Positions 8,310 through 17,886 of a stretch of DNA of 48,151 nt are shown in pieces. How positions within the stretch are numbered: position 1 is the stretch's first letter; every line of letters starts with the position of its first letter. Made by a program: the position numbers and the translations under genes. The notes under the pieces were generated by a model. That model was not told where the DNA came from, did no database searches, and worked only from the letters and a program-made list of their open reading frames with translations. The DNA comes from Caulobacteraceae bacterium (GTDB taxonomy: Bacteria > Pseudomonadota > Alphaproteobacteria > Caulobacterales > Caulobacteraceae): assembly GCA_025359665.1 (NCBI GenBank), contig JANYFU010000405.1:1-48151 (forward strand), written 5' to 3'.

Positions 8310-10307
8310 GTGTTGAAATTCTTCACGGCCCTGGCTCTGGTCAGTGGCTTCGCGATCAGCACGCCCGTTCTGGCGGAGCCGCCCCCACCCGAGGTCTATG
8401 GTAAGCTGCCCGGCATAACCAATGCCCATCTCTCGCCCTCGGGTGATCGCTACGCCTTCATCGCCGACCATGACGGCGCCCGGCGGCTCTATGTGCTCAC
8501 ATCCGACAACAAGCCGCTGATCGTCATGCCCATCGGCGACAAGAAGCTTCTCGACCTGACCTGGGCGGGAGAGGACCATCTGATGGTTCACCTCTCAACC
8601 ACGGTCAATGTCGGACCGGATTTCACCGTATCCAAGATGGAGCTTTCCTCAGTATTCATTCTGAATGTTGCCGCGAAGAAGCTTATATTCGTTTTTCAGA
8701 AGCATGATCGGGTTAATCCCGTCGTGTTTGGACAGTTTGGCGCCGCGAAGATTGGCGATCAATGGTTTGGATATTTTGGCGGCCAAACCTATGAAGAGGT
8801 GCGTGGGGGCAATGGAGACGTAGAATACTCCAACACCGAGACGGACGGTGATGTGATGTATATCAACACTGACCTTTACCGTGTGAATTTGGATACCGGA
8901 GCACTCGCTCTGGTCGCCAAGGGTGACCTCGGCAGTGATGGCTGGCTGGTCGGCCCCAAGGGGGACGTTATTGCCCGCGCCTTGCAGAACCAGAAAACGG
9001 GCGCCTGGCGCGTGATGTCCGGGAGCGCCGGCGGTCGTTTGCTCGCCAGTGGAAACGCCAAGCTCAGCGGTGTCGATATCATGGGCATTGGCCAGAGTGG
9101 GGACAGTATTCTGATCAGCCACGCGGGCGAACAGGGCACGGTGATCGAAGATCTACCCCTCACGGGCGGTCCCGCGAAAACGGTTCTGGACGGCGAATCC
9201 ACGGAGAGCCTGATCCAGGACAGCTCCACCGGACAGTGGATTGGCCAAGTTTCGGATGGCGACCAGCCTTCCTACACCCTGTTTTCTCCAGGCAACGACG
9301 TCAAGGTCCGAGCCGCTCTCAAGGCGTTTCCCGGCTATAGGACACGCCTGACCTCCTGGAGCGACGACTTCAACCGAATGGTGGTGTTCACCGATGGAAA
9401 GGACGATTCAGGCACCTATTGGCTGGTCAATATCGCCTCCAAGTCGGCTGAACCGATCGGCGCGACCTATCCAAAGGTCGGGCCTAAGGATTTCGGTCCG
9501 GTGCGCATGGTGGACTACAAGGCCGCTGATGGCTTGGCGCTGAGAGGTGTCCTGACCCTGCCACCAGGACGGGATCAGAAGAACCTGCCTTTGGTGGTCA
9601 TGCCCCATGGAGGCCCCTGGGCGCGCGATTATCCAGGATTTGACTATTGGGCTCAGGCCTACGCGGCGCGCGGCTACGCGGTCTTCCAGCCCAACTTTCG
9701 CGGCTCCGATGGCTATGGCGCGGCGCTACGAGATGCCGGCCGCGGCGAATGGGGAGCCAAGATGCAGACCGACATATCCGACGGGGCCGCGGAACTGGCG
9801 CGGCAAGGAATAGTGGACCTCAAGCGCGCCTGTATCGTGGGGTGGAGCTATGGCGGCTACGCGGCGCTCGCCGGCGTCACCCTGCAACATGGGCTGTATC
9901 GCTGCGCGGTTTCCATGGCGGGGGTCAGCGACCTGCCACGCTTCTATACGTATCTGGGCAACGAGGACGGGTCTGACAGTGTCGGAACACGGTTCTGGAA
10001 GCGCTTTCTTGGCGATCGTTCACGCTGGCGCGGCATCTCCCCGGCCAGTCTCGCGGCGAGGGCCGACGCACCGATCCTGCTGATCCACGGCAAGGACGAC
10101 ACGGTTGTTCCCATCGATCAGAGCGACCTCATGGAACACGCCCTGAAAGACGCCGGCAAACCCGTGGAACGCCTGACATTGGCCGGAGCCGATCATTGGT
10201 TGCTACGTGAGGATACCCGCATCGCAATGCTCAAGGCCTCGGTAGCGTTCGTCGAAAAATACAACCCGGTCGATCCGGTCACACCGACGCCAAGCGCCGG
10301 GCGTTAG
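8310..10307 (+). CDS. S9 family peptidase (prolyl oligopeptidase/acylaminoacyl-peptidase-like), secreted
   Basis: Signal-like N-terminus; C-terminal catalytic domain with VMPHGGPWARDYPGFDYWAQAYAARGYAVFQPNFRGSDGYG, GWSYGGYAAL nucleophile elbow, ILLIHGKDDTVVPIDQS, GADHW. Confidence 0.92.
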   Translation: MLKFFTALALVSGFAISTPVLAEPPPPEVYGKLPGITNAHLSPSGDRYAFIADHDGARRLYVLTSDNKPLIVMPIGDKKLLDLTWAGEDHLMVHLSTTVNVGPDFTVSKMELSSVFILNVAAKKLIFVFQKHDRVNPVVFGQFGAAKIGDQWFGYFGGQTYEEVRGGNGDVEYSNTETDGDVMYINTDLYRVNLDTGALALVAKGDLGSDGWLVGPKGDVIARALQNQKTGAWRVMSGSAGGRLLASGNAKLSGVDIMGIGQSGDSILISHAGEQGTVIEDLPLTGGPAKTVLDGESTESLIQDSSTGQWIGQVSDGDQPSYTLFSPGNDVKVRAALKAFPGYRTRLTSWSDDFNRMVVFTDGKDDSGTYWLVNIASKSAEPIGATYPKVGPKDFGPVRMVDYKAADGLALRGVLTLPPGRDQKNLPLVVMPHGGPWARDYPGFDYWAQAYAARGYAVFQPNFRGSDGYGAALRDAGRGEWGAKMQTDISDGAAELARQGIVDLKRACIVGWSYGGYAALAGVTLQHGLYRCAVSMAGVSDLPRFYTYLGNEDGSDSVGTRFWKRFLGDRSRWRGISPASLAARADAPILLIHGKDDTVVPIDQSDLMEHALKDAGKPVERLTLAGADHWLLREDTRIAMLKASVAFVEKYNPVDPVTPTPSAGR

Positions 10308-10319
10308 GGCCGTCCCCGG

Positions 10320-13300
10320 CTAGAAGCCGCGGCGGAATCCCGGTCGCGAGCCGAAGCCCGGCCTTGGTTTTACGACCACGCGCTTAGGCGGTGGCGGTGG
10401 TGGTGGAGGAGGGAGCGGCGGCGCCCAGGGCGATAGTTGTGGCGCGGCAGCCGGTCCCTTGGCGATATTGGCTAGTTCCTTGAGGATCTTTTCGGCCGCG
10501 CCAAGCCTCTGCTCCGGGGTTTCCCATTCTCCTTTAATAACCACCTTTTGGTCCGGGCGCAGACGCCAGACCTGAGCGTTGCGCTGCACGAAGGCAACAA
10601 GTCCGGCGGGATGGGCGAAATGATCGGCGCGGAAACTGACCACGGCGCCTTTCGGGCCGACATCGATCTTCGACACATTGGCTTCACGGCAGAGCCCCTT
10701 GATCGCCACCACCTTCAATAGATGACCGGCCTCATCCGGCAGGGGGCCGAACCGGTCGATAAGTTCGGCGGCCAAGGCTTCGCGGTTATCCGAACGTTCC
10801 GCTTCGGACAATCGGCGATAGAGGGCCAAGCGCACGTTCAGGTCGGGGACATAGGCCTCGGGTATTAGCACCGCCGCGCCAGTGTTGATCTGCGGCGACC
10901 AACCCCGGTTGAGCGACAAGTCCCGCTCGCCATCGGCGTTGGGTTTTGCCTTCAGTTCGGCCACCGCGTCTTCAAGCATCTGCTGGTAGAGTTCGACCCC
11001 GATCTCGCGGATATGGCCTGACTGTTCGTCACCCAGAAGATTGCCGCCGCCCCGGATATCGAGATCGTGGCTAGCCAATTGGAAGCCCGCGCCCAGGCTA
11101 TCGAGCGATTGCAGGACGTGCAGGCGTTTTTCCGCCAGCGGGGTGATCGGCCGCCCGTAGGGCGTGGTCAGATAGGCGTAGGCGCGGGCCTTGGCTCGGC
11201 CCACCCTGCCCCGCAGCTGATAGAGTTGGGAGAGGCCGAACATGTCGGCCCGGTGGACGATCAGGGTGTTTGCCGTCGGCACGTCCAGGCCCGATTCCAC
11301 GATCGTCGTCGACAACAACACGTCGTATCGACCATCGTAGAAGGCGGTCATCACGTCTTCCAGCTGGGTCGGAGCGAGCTGGCCATGTCCGACGACGTAT
11401 TTTATCTCCGGAACCTGTTCGGTCAGGAATTTTTCCAGATCGGGCAGATCCTTGAGACGCGGCGCCACATAGTAGGCCTGACCACCGCGATATTTCTCCC
11501 GCAGCAGCGCTTCGCGGATCGAGACGGGATCCCAGGGCGTGACGTAGGTGCGCACCGCCAGCCGGTCGACCGGCGGGGTGGCGATGATCGACATCTCGCG
11601 AATTCCCGACAGGGCCATCTGCAAGGTGCGCGGGATCGGCGTCGCCGTCAGTGTCAGCATATGCACCTCGGCGCGCAGGGCCTTGAGCGCCTCTTTGTGC
11701 TTGACTCCGAAGTGCTGCTCCTCGTCGACGATGACAAGTCCCAAGTCCTTGAACGCCACTTGTTTGGAAAGCACCGCGTGGGTGCCGATGACGATCTCGA
11801 TCTCTCCCTTGGCCAGCCCGGCGCGGGTTTCGTTGGCCTCCGCGACCGGCACCAGCCGCGACAGTCGCCTGATCCGAACCGGCCAACCCTGGAACCGCTT
11901 GGTGAAGGTCGAATAGTGTTGACGGGCCAGCAAGGTAGTCGGGCAGACCAGAGCCACTTGTCGCCCGCTCATCGCCATGACGAACGCCGCCCGTAGCGCG
12001 ACTTCTGTCTTGCCGAAGCCCACGTCACCACAGATCAGCCGGTCCATCGGCCGCCCGGACGCCAGATCGGCCAGCACGTCGTGAATGGCATTCAGCTGAT
12101 CGTCGGTCTCATCGTAAGGGAATCGGGCGCAGAACTCATCGAACAGGCCGTGCGGCGGATCCACCTCCTCGACACTCTTGGTGGCCCGGGCGGCGGCGAT
12201 GGCGATCAGGCCTTCGGCCATGTCGCGCAGCTTCTCCTTGGCCTTTGCCTTGCGCGACTGCCAGGCGGCGCCGCCCAAACGATCGAGCTGGGCCCCCTCC
12301 CCGTCCGCGCCGTAGCGCGTGAGAAGATCGATGTTCTCGACCGGCAGATACAGCTTGGACTCGGCCGCGTAGTGTAGCTCCAGGCAATCGTGCGGCGCCT
12401 CCATCACCTCAAGGGTCTTCAGGCCCTCGTAGCGGCCGATGCCGTGATCGACGTGAACCACAAGATCGCCCGGTGTCAGGGCCGAAGCTTCGGCCAGAAA
12501 GTTCGAAGCCCGTCGGCGACGGCGTGGGCGCGCCAAGCGGTCGCCCAGAATATCGGTCTCGGAAATCACCGCCAGGGTGTCGGTCTCGAAGCCGGTCTCG
12601 AGCGGCAGCACGCAGCGTTGTGGCTTCTTCGGGTCGGCGGCCTTGGCGGCCTGCCAATAAGGCGCCAGGGAGATGCCCTTCAGCCCATGGTCGGCCAGCA
12701 TCGAGCCCAGCCGGTCTGATGAACCTTCCGACCAGGACGCGAACAACACCCGCTTGCCGGCCGCCGCCAGCCGACGCGCGTGATCCGCCGTAGCTTCGAA
12801 CAGGTTGACGCTGTCCTGCGCCCGCTCGCCGGCGAACGACCGCCCGAGCTTGGCGCCCAGATCGATGGTTCCCGGCGAGGATTCACCCTGAAACGGATTG
12901 AAGTAGCGGCTTGGCCGATCACCTATGCGCTCGTCCCATTCCCGGGCGGTCAGATAGAGAGCATCGGCCGGCAAAGCGCGATAGTGGGTCTTGCGTTCGG
13001 TCTGGTCGCGGGCCTCGAAGGCGTCGGCAATTACAGCCAGCCGTTCATCGCGCGCCTCGGGCGCCAGATGATCAACACCAATCAGGACCCGGTCGGGCAG
13101 ATAGTCGAACAGCGTCTCCAGCCGTTCGTAGAACAGCGGCAGCCAGTGCTCCATCCCGGCGCGTCGGCCGCCTTCGCTGACGGTGGCGTAGAGGGGGTCG
13201 TCTCCCGGCGCGCCAAACGCCGCCAGGTAGCCCGAGCGGAATCGGGCGATGGCGGCGGCGTCGAGCAATGTCTCGCTGACAGGACGCAGATCGACGGTCT

Positions 13301-13916
13301 TCAACTGTTTGGTAGATCTCTGGGTCTCGCGATCAAACGACCGGATCGATTCCAGGGTGTCACCGAACAGATCCAGGCGAACGGGTTCCTCGGCGGATGG
13401 GGGAAAGACATCTATTACACCGCCGCGTACGGCGAACTCGCCCCGCTCGGACACGGTCGAAGCCCGTTGATAGCCGTTAACCGCGAAATAGCGTTCCAGA
13501 TCGGCGATATCGACGCTGGCGCCCACCGTTGCCGAATAGCCAGCTGTGGTGACTGAGGCCCGTGGCGGCACGCGCTGCATCAGCGCCGGCGCGGTGGTGA
13601 CCAATAGCACCGGAGCCTTGGCGTCCAGGCCTCGCGCAAGCCGTGTGAGGGTAGCCATCCGCAGAGCGGCGAGGCCCGCAGAAGGCCCCACGCGGTCATA
13701 CGGAAGACAGTCCCAGGCCGGGAACGAGATGATATCGATCTCCGGAGCGAAAAATGCCATGGCGTCGCTGAACGCCGACGCCCGCGACCCGTCCCTGGCC
13801 ACGAACACGGTCAGGCCGCCGCGCGCGCGAGCGATATCGCTCATCACCAGGGCGTCGAAGCCCTCGGGCGCGCCGATCAGGGCCAGCGCCCCGCCATCGC
13901 CGGTGATCGTCTTCAT
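10320..13916 (-). CDS. mfd: Transcription-repair coupling factor
   Basis: LVHVDHGIGRYEGLKTLE (RID), RLICGDVGFGKTEVALRAAF (Walker A), VIVDEEQHFGVKHKE, LTLTATPIPRTLQMALSGIR, LSTTIVESGLDVPTANTLI, LYQLRGRVGRAKARAYAYL. Confidence 0.97.
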   Translation of the reverse strand: MKTITGDGGALALIGAPEGFDALVMSDIARARGGLTVFVARDGSRASAFSDAMAFFAPEIDIISFPAWDCLPYDRVGPSAGLAALRMATLTRLARGLDAKAPVLLVTTAPALMQRVPPRASVTTAGYSATVGASVDIADLERYFAVNGYQRASTVSERGEFAVRGGVIDVFPPSAEEPVRLDLFGDTLESIRSFDRETQRSTKQLKTVDLRPVSETLLDAAAIARFRSGYLAAFGAPGDDPLYATVSEGGRRAGMEHWLPLFYERLETLFDYLPDRVLIGVDHLAPEARDERLAVIADAFEARDQTERKTHYRALPADALYLTAREWDERIGDRPSRYFNPFQGESSPGTIDLGAKLGRSFAGERAQDSVNLFEATADHARRLAAAGKRVLFASWSEGSSDRLGSMLADHGLKGISLAPYWQAAKAADPKKPQRCVLPLETGFETDTLAVISETDILGDRLARPRRRRRASNFLAEASALTPGDLVVHVDHGIGRYEGLKTLEVMEAPHDCLELHYAAESKLYLPVENIDLLTRYGADGEGAQLDRLGGAAWQSRKAKAKEKLRDMAEGLIAIAAARATKSVEEVDPPHGLFDEFCARFPYDETDDQLNAIHDVLADLASGRPMDRLICGDVGFGKTEVALRAAFVMAMSGRQVALVCPTTLLARQHYSTFTKRFQGWPVRIRRLSRLVPVAEANETRAGLAKGEIEIVIGTHAVLSKQVAFKDLGLVIVDEEQHFGVKHKEALKALRAEVHMLTLTATPIPRTLQMALSGIREMSIIATPPVDRLAVRTYVTPWDPVSIREALLREKYRGGQAYYVAPRLKDLPDLEKFLTEQVPEIKYVVGHGQLAPTQLEDVMTAFYDGRYDVLLSTTIVESGLDVPTANTLIVHRADMFGLSQLYQLRGRVGRAKARAYAYLTTPYGRPITPLAEKRLHVLQSLDSLGAGFQLASHDLDIRGGGNLLGDEQSGHIREIGVELYQQMLEDAVAELKAKPNADGERDLSLNRGWSPQINTGAAVLIPEAYVPDLNVRLALYRRLSEAERSDNREALAAELIDRFGPLPDEAGHLLKVVAIKGLCREANVSKIDVGPKGAVVSFRADHFAHPAGLVAFVQRNAQVWRLRPDQKVVIKGEWETPEQRLGAAEKILKELANIAKGPAAAPQLSPWAPPLPPPPPPPPPKRVVVKPRPGFGSRPGFRRGF

Positions 13917-13949
13917 GTCCGATTGCTGAGACAGGGCGGCCGCCTCGGC

Positions 13950-14225
13950 CTAACCGCCGCGGGGGGCGGAGGTTTCGCCAGGACTGAAGGCCCGTAGTTG
14001 GGCCATAAGGTCGTCGTCGAACTCGGTAGGGACCTTAAGCGAGCCGAGAATCCAGCCATAGATGTCGTGGTCGGATTGTTCCATCAGGGCCTCGAAACGA
14101 TCCAGTTCGGCCACCGACATCGACGGGGCGTATCGGTCGGAGAACGGCCCGAGAATCAGGTCCGCCTCGCGAAAGCCCCGGCGCCAGGCGCGGAACCTAA
14201 CTCTGTTCAAACGTGTCTCGTCCAT
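13950..14225 (-). CDS. sdhE: Succinate dehydrogenase assembly factor 2 (SdhE/CptB family)
   Basis: RFRAWRRGFREADLILGPFSDRY, YGWILG; typical small SdhE architecture next to mfd. Confidence 0.88.
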   Translation of the reverse strand: MDETRLNRVRFRAWRRGFREADLILGPFSDRYAPSMSVAELDRFEALMEQSDHDIYGWILGSLKVPTEFDDDLMAQLRAFSPGETSAPRGG

Positions 14226-14273
14226 GAAGGCCGGCGGTATAGAACCGAGCGGCGGTCGACGCCAGGGTTGATC

Positions 14274-14534
14274 TCAAAGAGCGCTGGCCGAAGCGTCCAG
14301 ATCGCGGAAATAGGGTTCCACCTCGCCCTGGAGCTTCAGGGTCATCGGCTTGCCCTGACGGTTGACCGTGGTCCCGACGGTCAGCCGAACCCAACCCTCG
14401 CTGACACAATACTCGTCCACATTGGTTTTCTCGACGCCCTTGAATCGGACGCCGACACCGCGCGCGAGCACTTCGGCGTCGTGGTGCGGGCTGCCTGGAT
14501 CTATGGCCAGTCGGTCTGGAGGCGTGTCGCTCAT
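14274..14534 (-). CDS. DUF3297 family protein
   Basis: MSDTPPDRLAIDPGSPHHDAEVLARGVGVRFKGVEKTNVDEYCVSEGWVRLTVG resembles DUF3297. Confidence 0.82.
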   Translation of the reverse strand: MSDTPPDRLAIDPGSPHHDAEVLARGVGVRFKGVEKTNVDEYCVSEGWVRLTVGTTVNRQGKPMTLKLQGEVEPYFRDLDASASAL

Positions 14535-14667
14535 AGCTGTCGAAACCGTTCGCGCGTTGAATGAGTTGGTCTGGGGGGTTGATACAGAGGGCGGAAGCGC
14601 GGGTCCATCCTAGCTTCGCGACGCCCACGCCCACGCCGATGTCAGTTGGATCAGCTATGATCGGGCA

Positions 14668-16749
14668 ATGAGGCCTGAGATTCTATTTCCGATGTTTGGC
14701 CCGATCACTTCGCTGAAGGGCATCGGCGAGCGGGTCGCGCCCTTGCTGGAACGGGTGGCGGGGCCGCTCGTGCGCGATCTGATCTTCCTGCCCCCCCAGG
14801 GCATCATCCAGAGACCCGCCAGATCGGTCGCCCAGGCGGTTGAAGGCGAGGTTCAGACGTTCACGGTCACCATTGAGTCCCATCAGAAACCCGCAAGGCC
14901 AGGACAGCCTTGGAGAATCCGGGTTTTCGATGACACCGGTTTCCTGTTCCTGACTTTCTTCAAGGGCCATGGTCCACACCTTGAACAGCGCAATCCGGTG
15001 GGCGCCGTGCGCTTGGCGAGCGGCAAGGTGGACAGGGACCGTCTGGGCGCTACTCCCCAGATCACCCACCCGGACTATCTGGTCCCGGAGGATCGCGCCG
15101 CCGAGATTCCGGCTGTCGAGGCGGTTTATCCAGCGACGGCAGGCCTACCTTCGCGCGCCGTCCGACGATTTGCCGGGCTGGCGCTGCAACGGGCGCCCGA
15201 TCTATCCGAGTGGCTCGATTCGGCATGGCTGCACCGGCAGGCCTGGCCAGGTTGGCGGGAGGCCTTGCGCCTCCTGCACAATCCTACCGGAGAAGGTGAT
15301 CTGTCTCTCCAATCGCCCGCCAGGCGGCGTTTGGCGTTCGATGAGCTGGTCGCCCATCAACTGGCGCTGGCCGAACGCAAGAGCGTCCGACGTCAGACTT
15401 CAGCCTCCATCATCGCCCCCAGCGAGCTCGCCCGCGCCGCGACGGACGTCTTGCCGTTCCGCCTGACCGCCGCGCAGGAACGCGCACTGGCCGACATACG
15501 CGCCGATCTGGCTTCGGGAAGCCGCATGACCAGGCTCCTGCAAGGCGACGTCGGAGCCGGTAAAACGGCGGTCGCCCTGCTCGCGATGATGGATGTGGCA
15601 GCCACAGGGTTGCAGTCCGTCCTGATGGCTCCAACGGAAATTCTGGCCCGCCAGCATCATGACACCATTGCCGGTCCCCTGGCCGCCCAGGGAATCAAGA
15701 CGGTGCTCGTGACTGGACGCGGAACGCGGGCTGAGCGTGAAGACCGACTTGCCGCTCTGCTGTCCGGTGACGCTCTGGTGGCGGTCGGCACCCACGCCCT
15801 GTTTCAGGACGGGGTGACCTTCAAGGCGCTCGGCCTGACCATCATCGACGAACAACACCGGTTCGGGGTTTCCGAGCGCGGAAGGCTGCGGGCCAAAGGC
15901 GAGTCGGCCCATCTTCTGGCGATGTCGGCCACGCCGATTCCCCGCACGCTGGAACTGACCCTCTATGGCGATCTGGATGTTTCCAACCTGGATGAAAAGC
16001 CGCCCGGCCGCAGGCCGGTCGCCACTCGCGCCGCGCCCATGCGCCGGCTGTCCGAGATAGTCGATCGGTTGAAACGGGCCGTCGCCGATGGCGCTCAGGC
16101 CTTTTGGATATGCCCGCTGGTGGCTGAGTCGGATCTTCTGGATCTGGCGGCGGCCGAGGCGCGATACCGTGAACTTCAGGCCGAGTTCGGAGACCAAGTT
16201 GGTCTGATTCACGGCCGCCTGCCCAGCGTCGAGAAGGACGCGGTAATGGCGCGGTTCGTTCAGGGTCAGTTGGCTATCCTGGTCGCCACGACTGTCGTGG
16301 AGGTCGGAGTCGATGTTCCCGCGGCCTCGATTATGGTCATCGAGCAGGCCGAACGGTTTGGGCTGGCCCAATTGCATCAGCTTCGCGGGCGGGTAGGCCG
16401 GGGGGCCGCCGCCAGCAGCTGCGTCCTGCTTTATGACCAGCCGCTGTCGGATGCAGCCAGCCGTCGATTGGACATCCTGCGCCAAACCGATGACGGATTT
16501 CTGATCGCGGAGCGGGATCTGGAACTCAGGGGCGGTGGTGATCCCCTCGGCCTGGCGCAAAGCGGCTTCCCTGCCTATCGGCTGGCTGACCCCATCGCGC
16601 ATCGCGACCTGATCGCGGCGGCGGCGGATGACGCTCGCCTGATTCTGAACCGGGATCCGGACCTGTCCTCGCCTCGAGGCCAGGCGTTGAGAGTGTTGCG
16701 CGAGCTTTTCGATTGGCGAAGCGACAGTGTGCTCAGCGACGCAGGCTAG
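14668..16749 (+). CDS. recG: ATP-dependent DNA helicase RecG
   Basis: PFRLTAAQERALADI, RLLQGDVGAGKTAVALLAM, ILARQHH, IDEQHRFGVSERGRL, LAMSATPIPRTLELTLYGDLDVS, VVEVGVDVPAASIMVIEQAERFGLAQLHQLRGRVGRG. Confidence 0.96.
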   Translation: MRPEILFPMFGPITSLKGIGERVAPLLERVAGPLVRDLIFLPPQGIIQRPARSVAQAVEGEVQTFTVTIESHQKPARPGQPWRIRVFDDTGFLFLTFFKGHGPHLEQRNPVGAVRLASGKVDRDRLGATPQITHPDYLVPEDRAAEIPAVEAVYPATAGLPSRAVRRFAGLALQRAPDLSEWLDSAWLHRQAWPGWREALRLLHNPTGEGDLSLQSPARRRLAFDELVAHQLALAERKSVRRQTSASIIAPSELARAATDVLPFRLTAAQERALADIRADLASGSRMTRLLQGDVGAGKTAVALLAMMDVAATGLQSVLMAPTEILARQHHDTIAGPLAAQGIKTVLVTGRGTRAEREDRLAALLSGDALVAVGTHALFQDGVTFKALGLTIIDEQHRFGVSERGRLRAKGESAHLLAMSATPIPRTLELTLYGDLDVSNLDEKPPGRRPVATRAAPMRRLSEIVDRLKRAVADGAQAFWICPLVAESDLLDLAAAEARYRELQAEFGDQVGLIHGRLPSVEKDAVMARFVQGQLAILVATTVVEVGVDVPAASIMVIEQAERFGLAQLHQLRGRVGRGAAASSCVLLYDQPLSDAASRRLDILRQTDDGFLIAERDLELRGGGDPLGLAQSGFPAYRLADPIAHRDLIAAAADDARLILNRDPDLSSPRGQALRVLRELFDWRSDSVLSDAG

Positions 16750-17872
16750 AATCCGGGGCGCCCGCGGCCCAGGCTGACAATCGGGCGCGGGAGTCTGCTT
16801 CCAGGTCGGCCCAGAACAGATTGTAGGGCGCAACCCTCAGGCGGGTGGCCCATCCTCCATGCAGACGCAGGGATGCCGAGCGCGGCGTCGTTACCCGCAG
16901 GACGCCATCAACGCATTGGGCGCCCACCTGCCTGGCCATGAATCCCGGACGAACACCCCACTCAAGACCGGTGGCGTTGGCAGCGCCCTGGCTGAACCTA
17001 GGGGGGATGTCCGAGAGGCTGACCGCGCCGACAAGGGGATTGACGCAAAGTGGCTGGCGACCGTCGAGACCGACCAGAGCGCCCCTGGCGTTCCAGACCA
17101 AGCTGCGCGTCATGATGCGTCGGATTCGTCCAAAATCCAGCCTCGACGCGGATGTCCACGCCACCAAACATCCAGACTCATCGAGTCTGGCGCAAGCAAC
17201 CACTGGTTTTTCCCCGATATACTCGTCGGCTGGAACAGTGGTCTCGATCAGATAGGCCGCCACCAGCCGCCATCGCATCGCGGGATTTGTCTCGATCTCG
17301 TCGCGTAGCAGCCGGCCGGCCAGAGTCCCGCCCTGCTCCACTCCGACCAGTATGAAAGGGCGGTCCTGTCCGAGGCGCGTTTCAAAGACCCGGAATGCAG
17401 CGCGCACATCTCCATAGGCGAACGCCCTGGCTTCGATCGCATCATCGAAAAGAGTGAGAGATGTATAGAGGCTGGCCTGTCGATACAGCGGGGCGAATAC
17501 CCGTCCGATCGCCTCGAAGGGTCCGGCGTAGTTGGGCAGCATCACCCTATCGAGCAGGCGCAGCGAAGCACGATCGGCGATCGGCCCATTCCAGTTTCGC
17601 CCGCCATCGAAGGTCGTTGGATGCACGAAAAACACATCGACGGGCGGATCGCCGGGTCTCAATGGGCCCGGCGACAGCGCCCAGGATGAGGCGCGGTCGT
17701 AGACCGGCGCTGGCGGCGGCTTGTAGACGGCGTAGGGCAGTTCCGGATCGAGCAGGGCCTGCAGTATGTCGCCCCACCAGATCATCAGGGCCGCCGCCAC
17801 AAGAATGATCAGCAGGCCCATCGACACCAGCGGCCAGACGCTGAAAGACCTGAAGCGGACCATGGAAACCAA
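16733..17872 (-). CDS. DUF3089 domain-containing protein (alpha/beta-hydrolase-like)
   Basis: PPVDVFFVHPTTFDGGRNWNGPIAD, NYAGPFEAIGRVFAPLYRQASLY; N-terminal TM helix. Confidence 0.8.
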   Translation of the reverse strand: MVSMVRFRSFSVWPLVSMGLLIILVAAALMIWWGDILQALLDPELPYAVYKPPPAPVYDRASSWALSPGPLRPGDPPVDVFFVHPTTFDGGRNWNGPIADRASLRLLDRVMLPNYAGPFEAIGRVFAPLYRQASLYTSLTLFDDAIEARAFAYGDVRAAFRVFETRLGQDRPFILVGVEQGGTLAGRLLRDEIETNPAMRWRLVAAYLIETTVPADEYIGEKPVVACARLDESGCLVAWTSASRLDFGRIRRIMTRSLVWNARGALVGLDGRQPLCVNPLVGAVSLSDIPPRFSQGAANATGLEWGVRPGFMARQVGAQCVDGVLRVTTPRSASLRLHGGWATRLRVAPYNLFWADLEADSRARLSAWAAGAPDSSLRR

Positions 17873-17886
17873 CGCCTCCGCGGGGT

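Noticed and set aside
11067-11996. 309-aa plus-strand ORF antisense to mfd (and other mfd shadow ORFs)
   Set aside because: Low-complexity basic translation, no motifs, lies fully inside mfd.
13935-13944. ggcggccgcc palindrome between sdhE and mfd
   Set aside because: A 10-nt GC palindrome is common by chance at this base composition; no further support.
15400-16833. 477-aa minus-strand ORF antisense to recG
   Set aside because: Opposes a complete RecG with all helicase motifs; its composition is that of a frame-shadow ORF.
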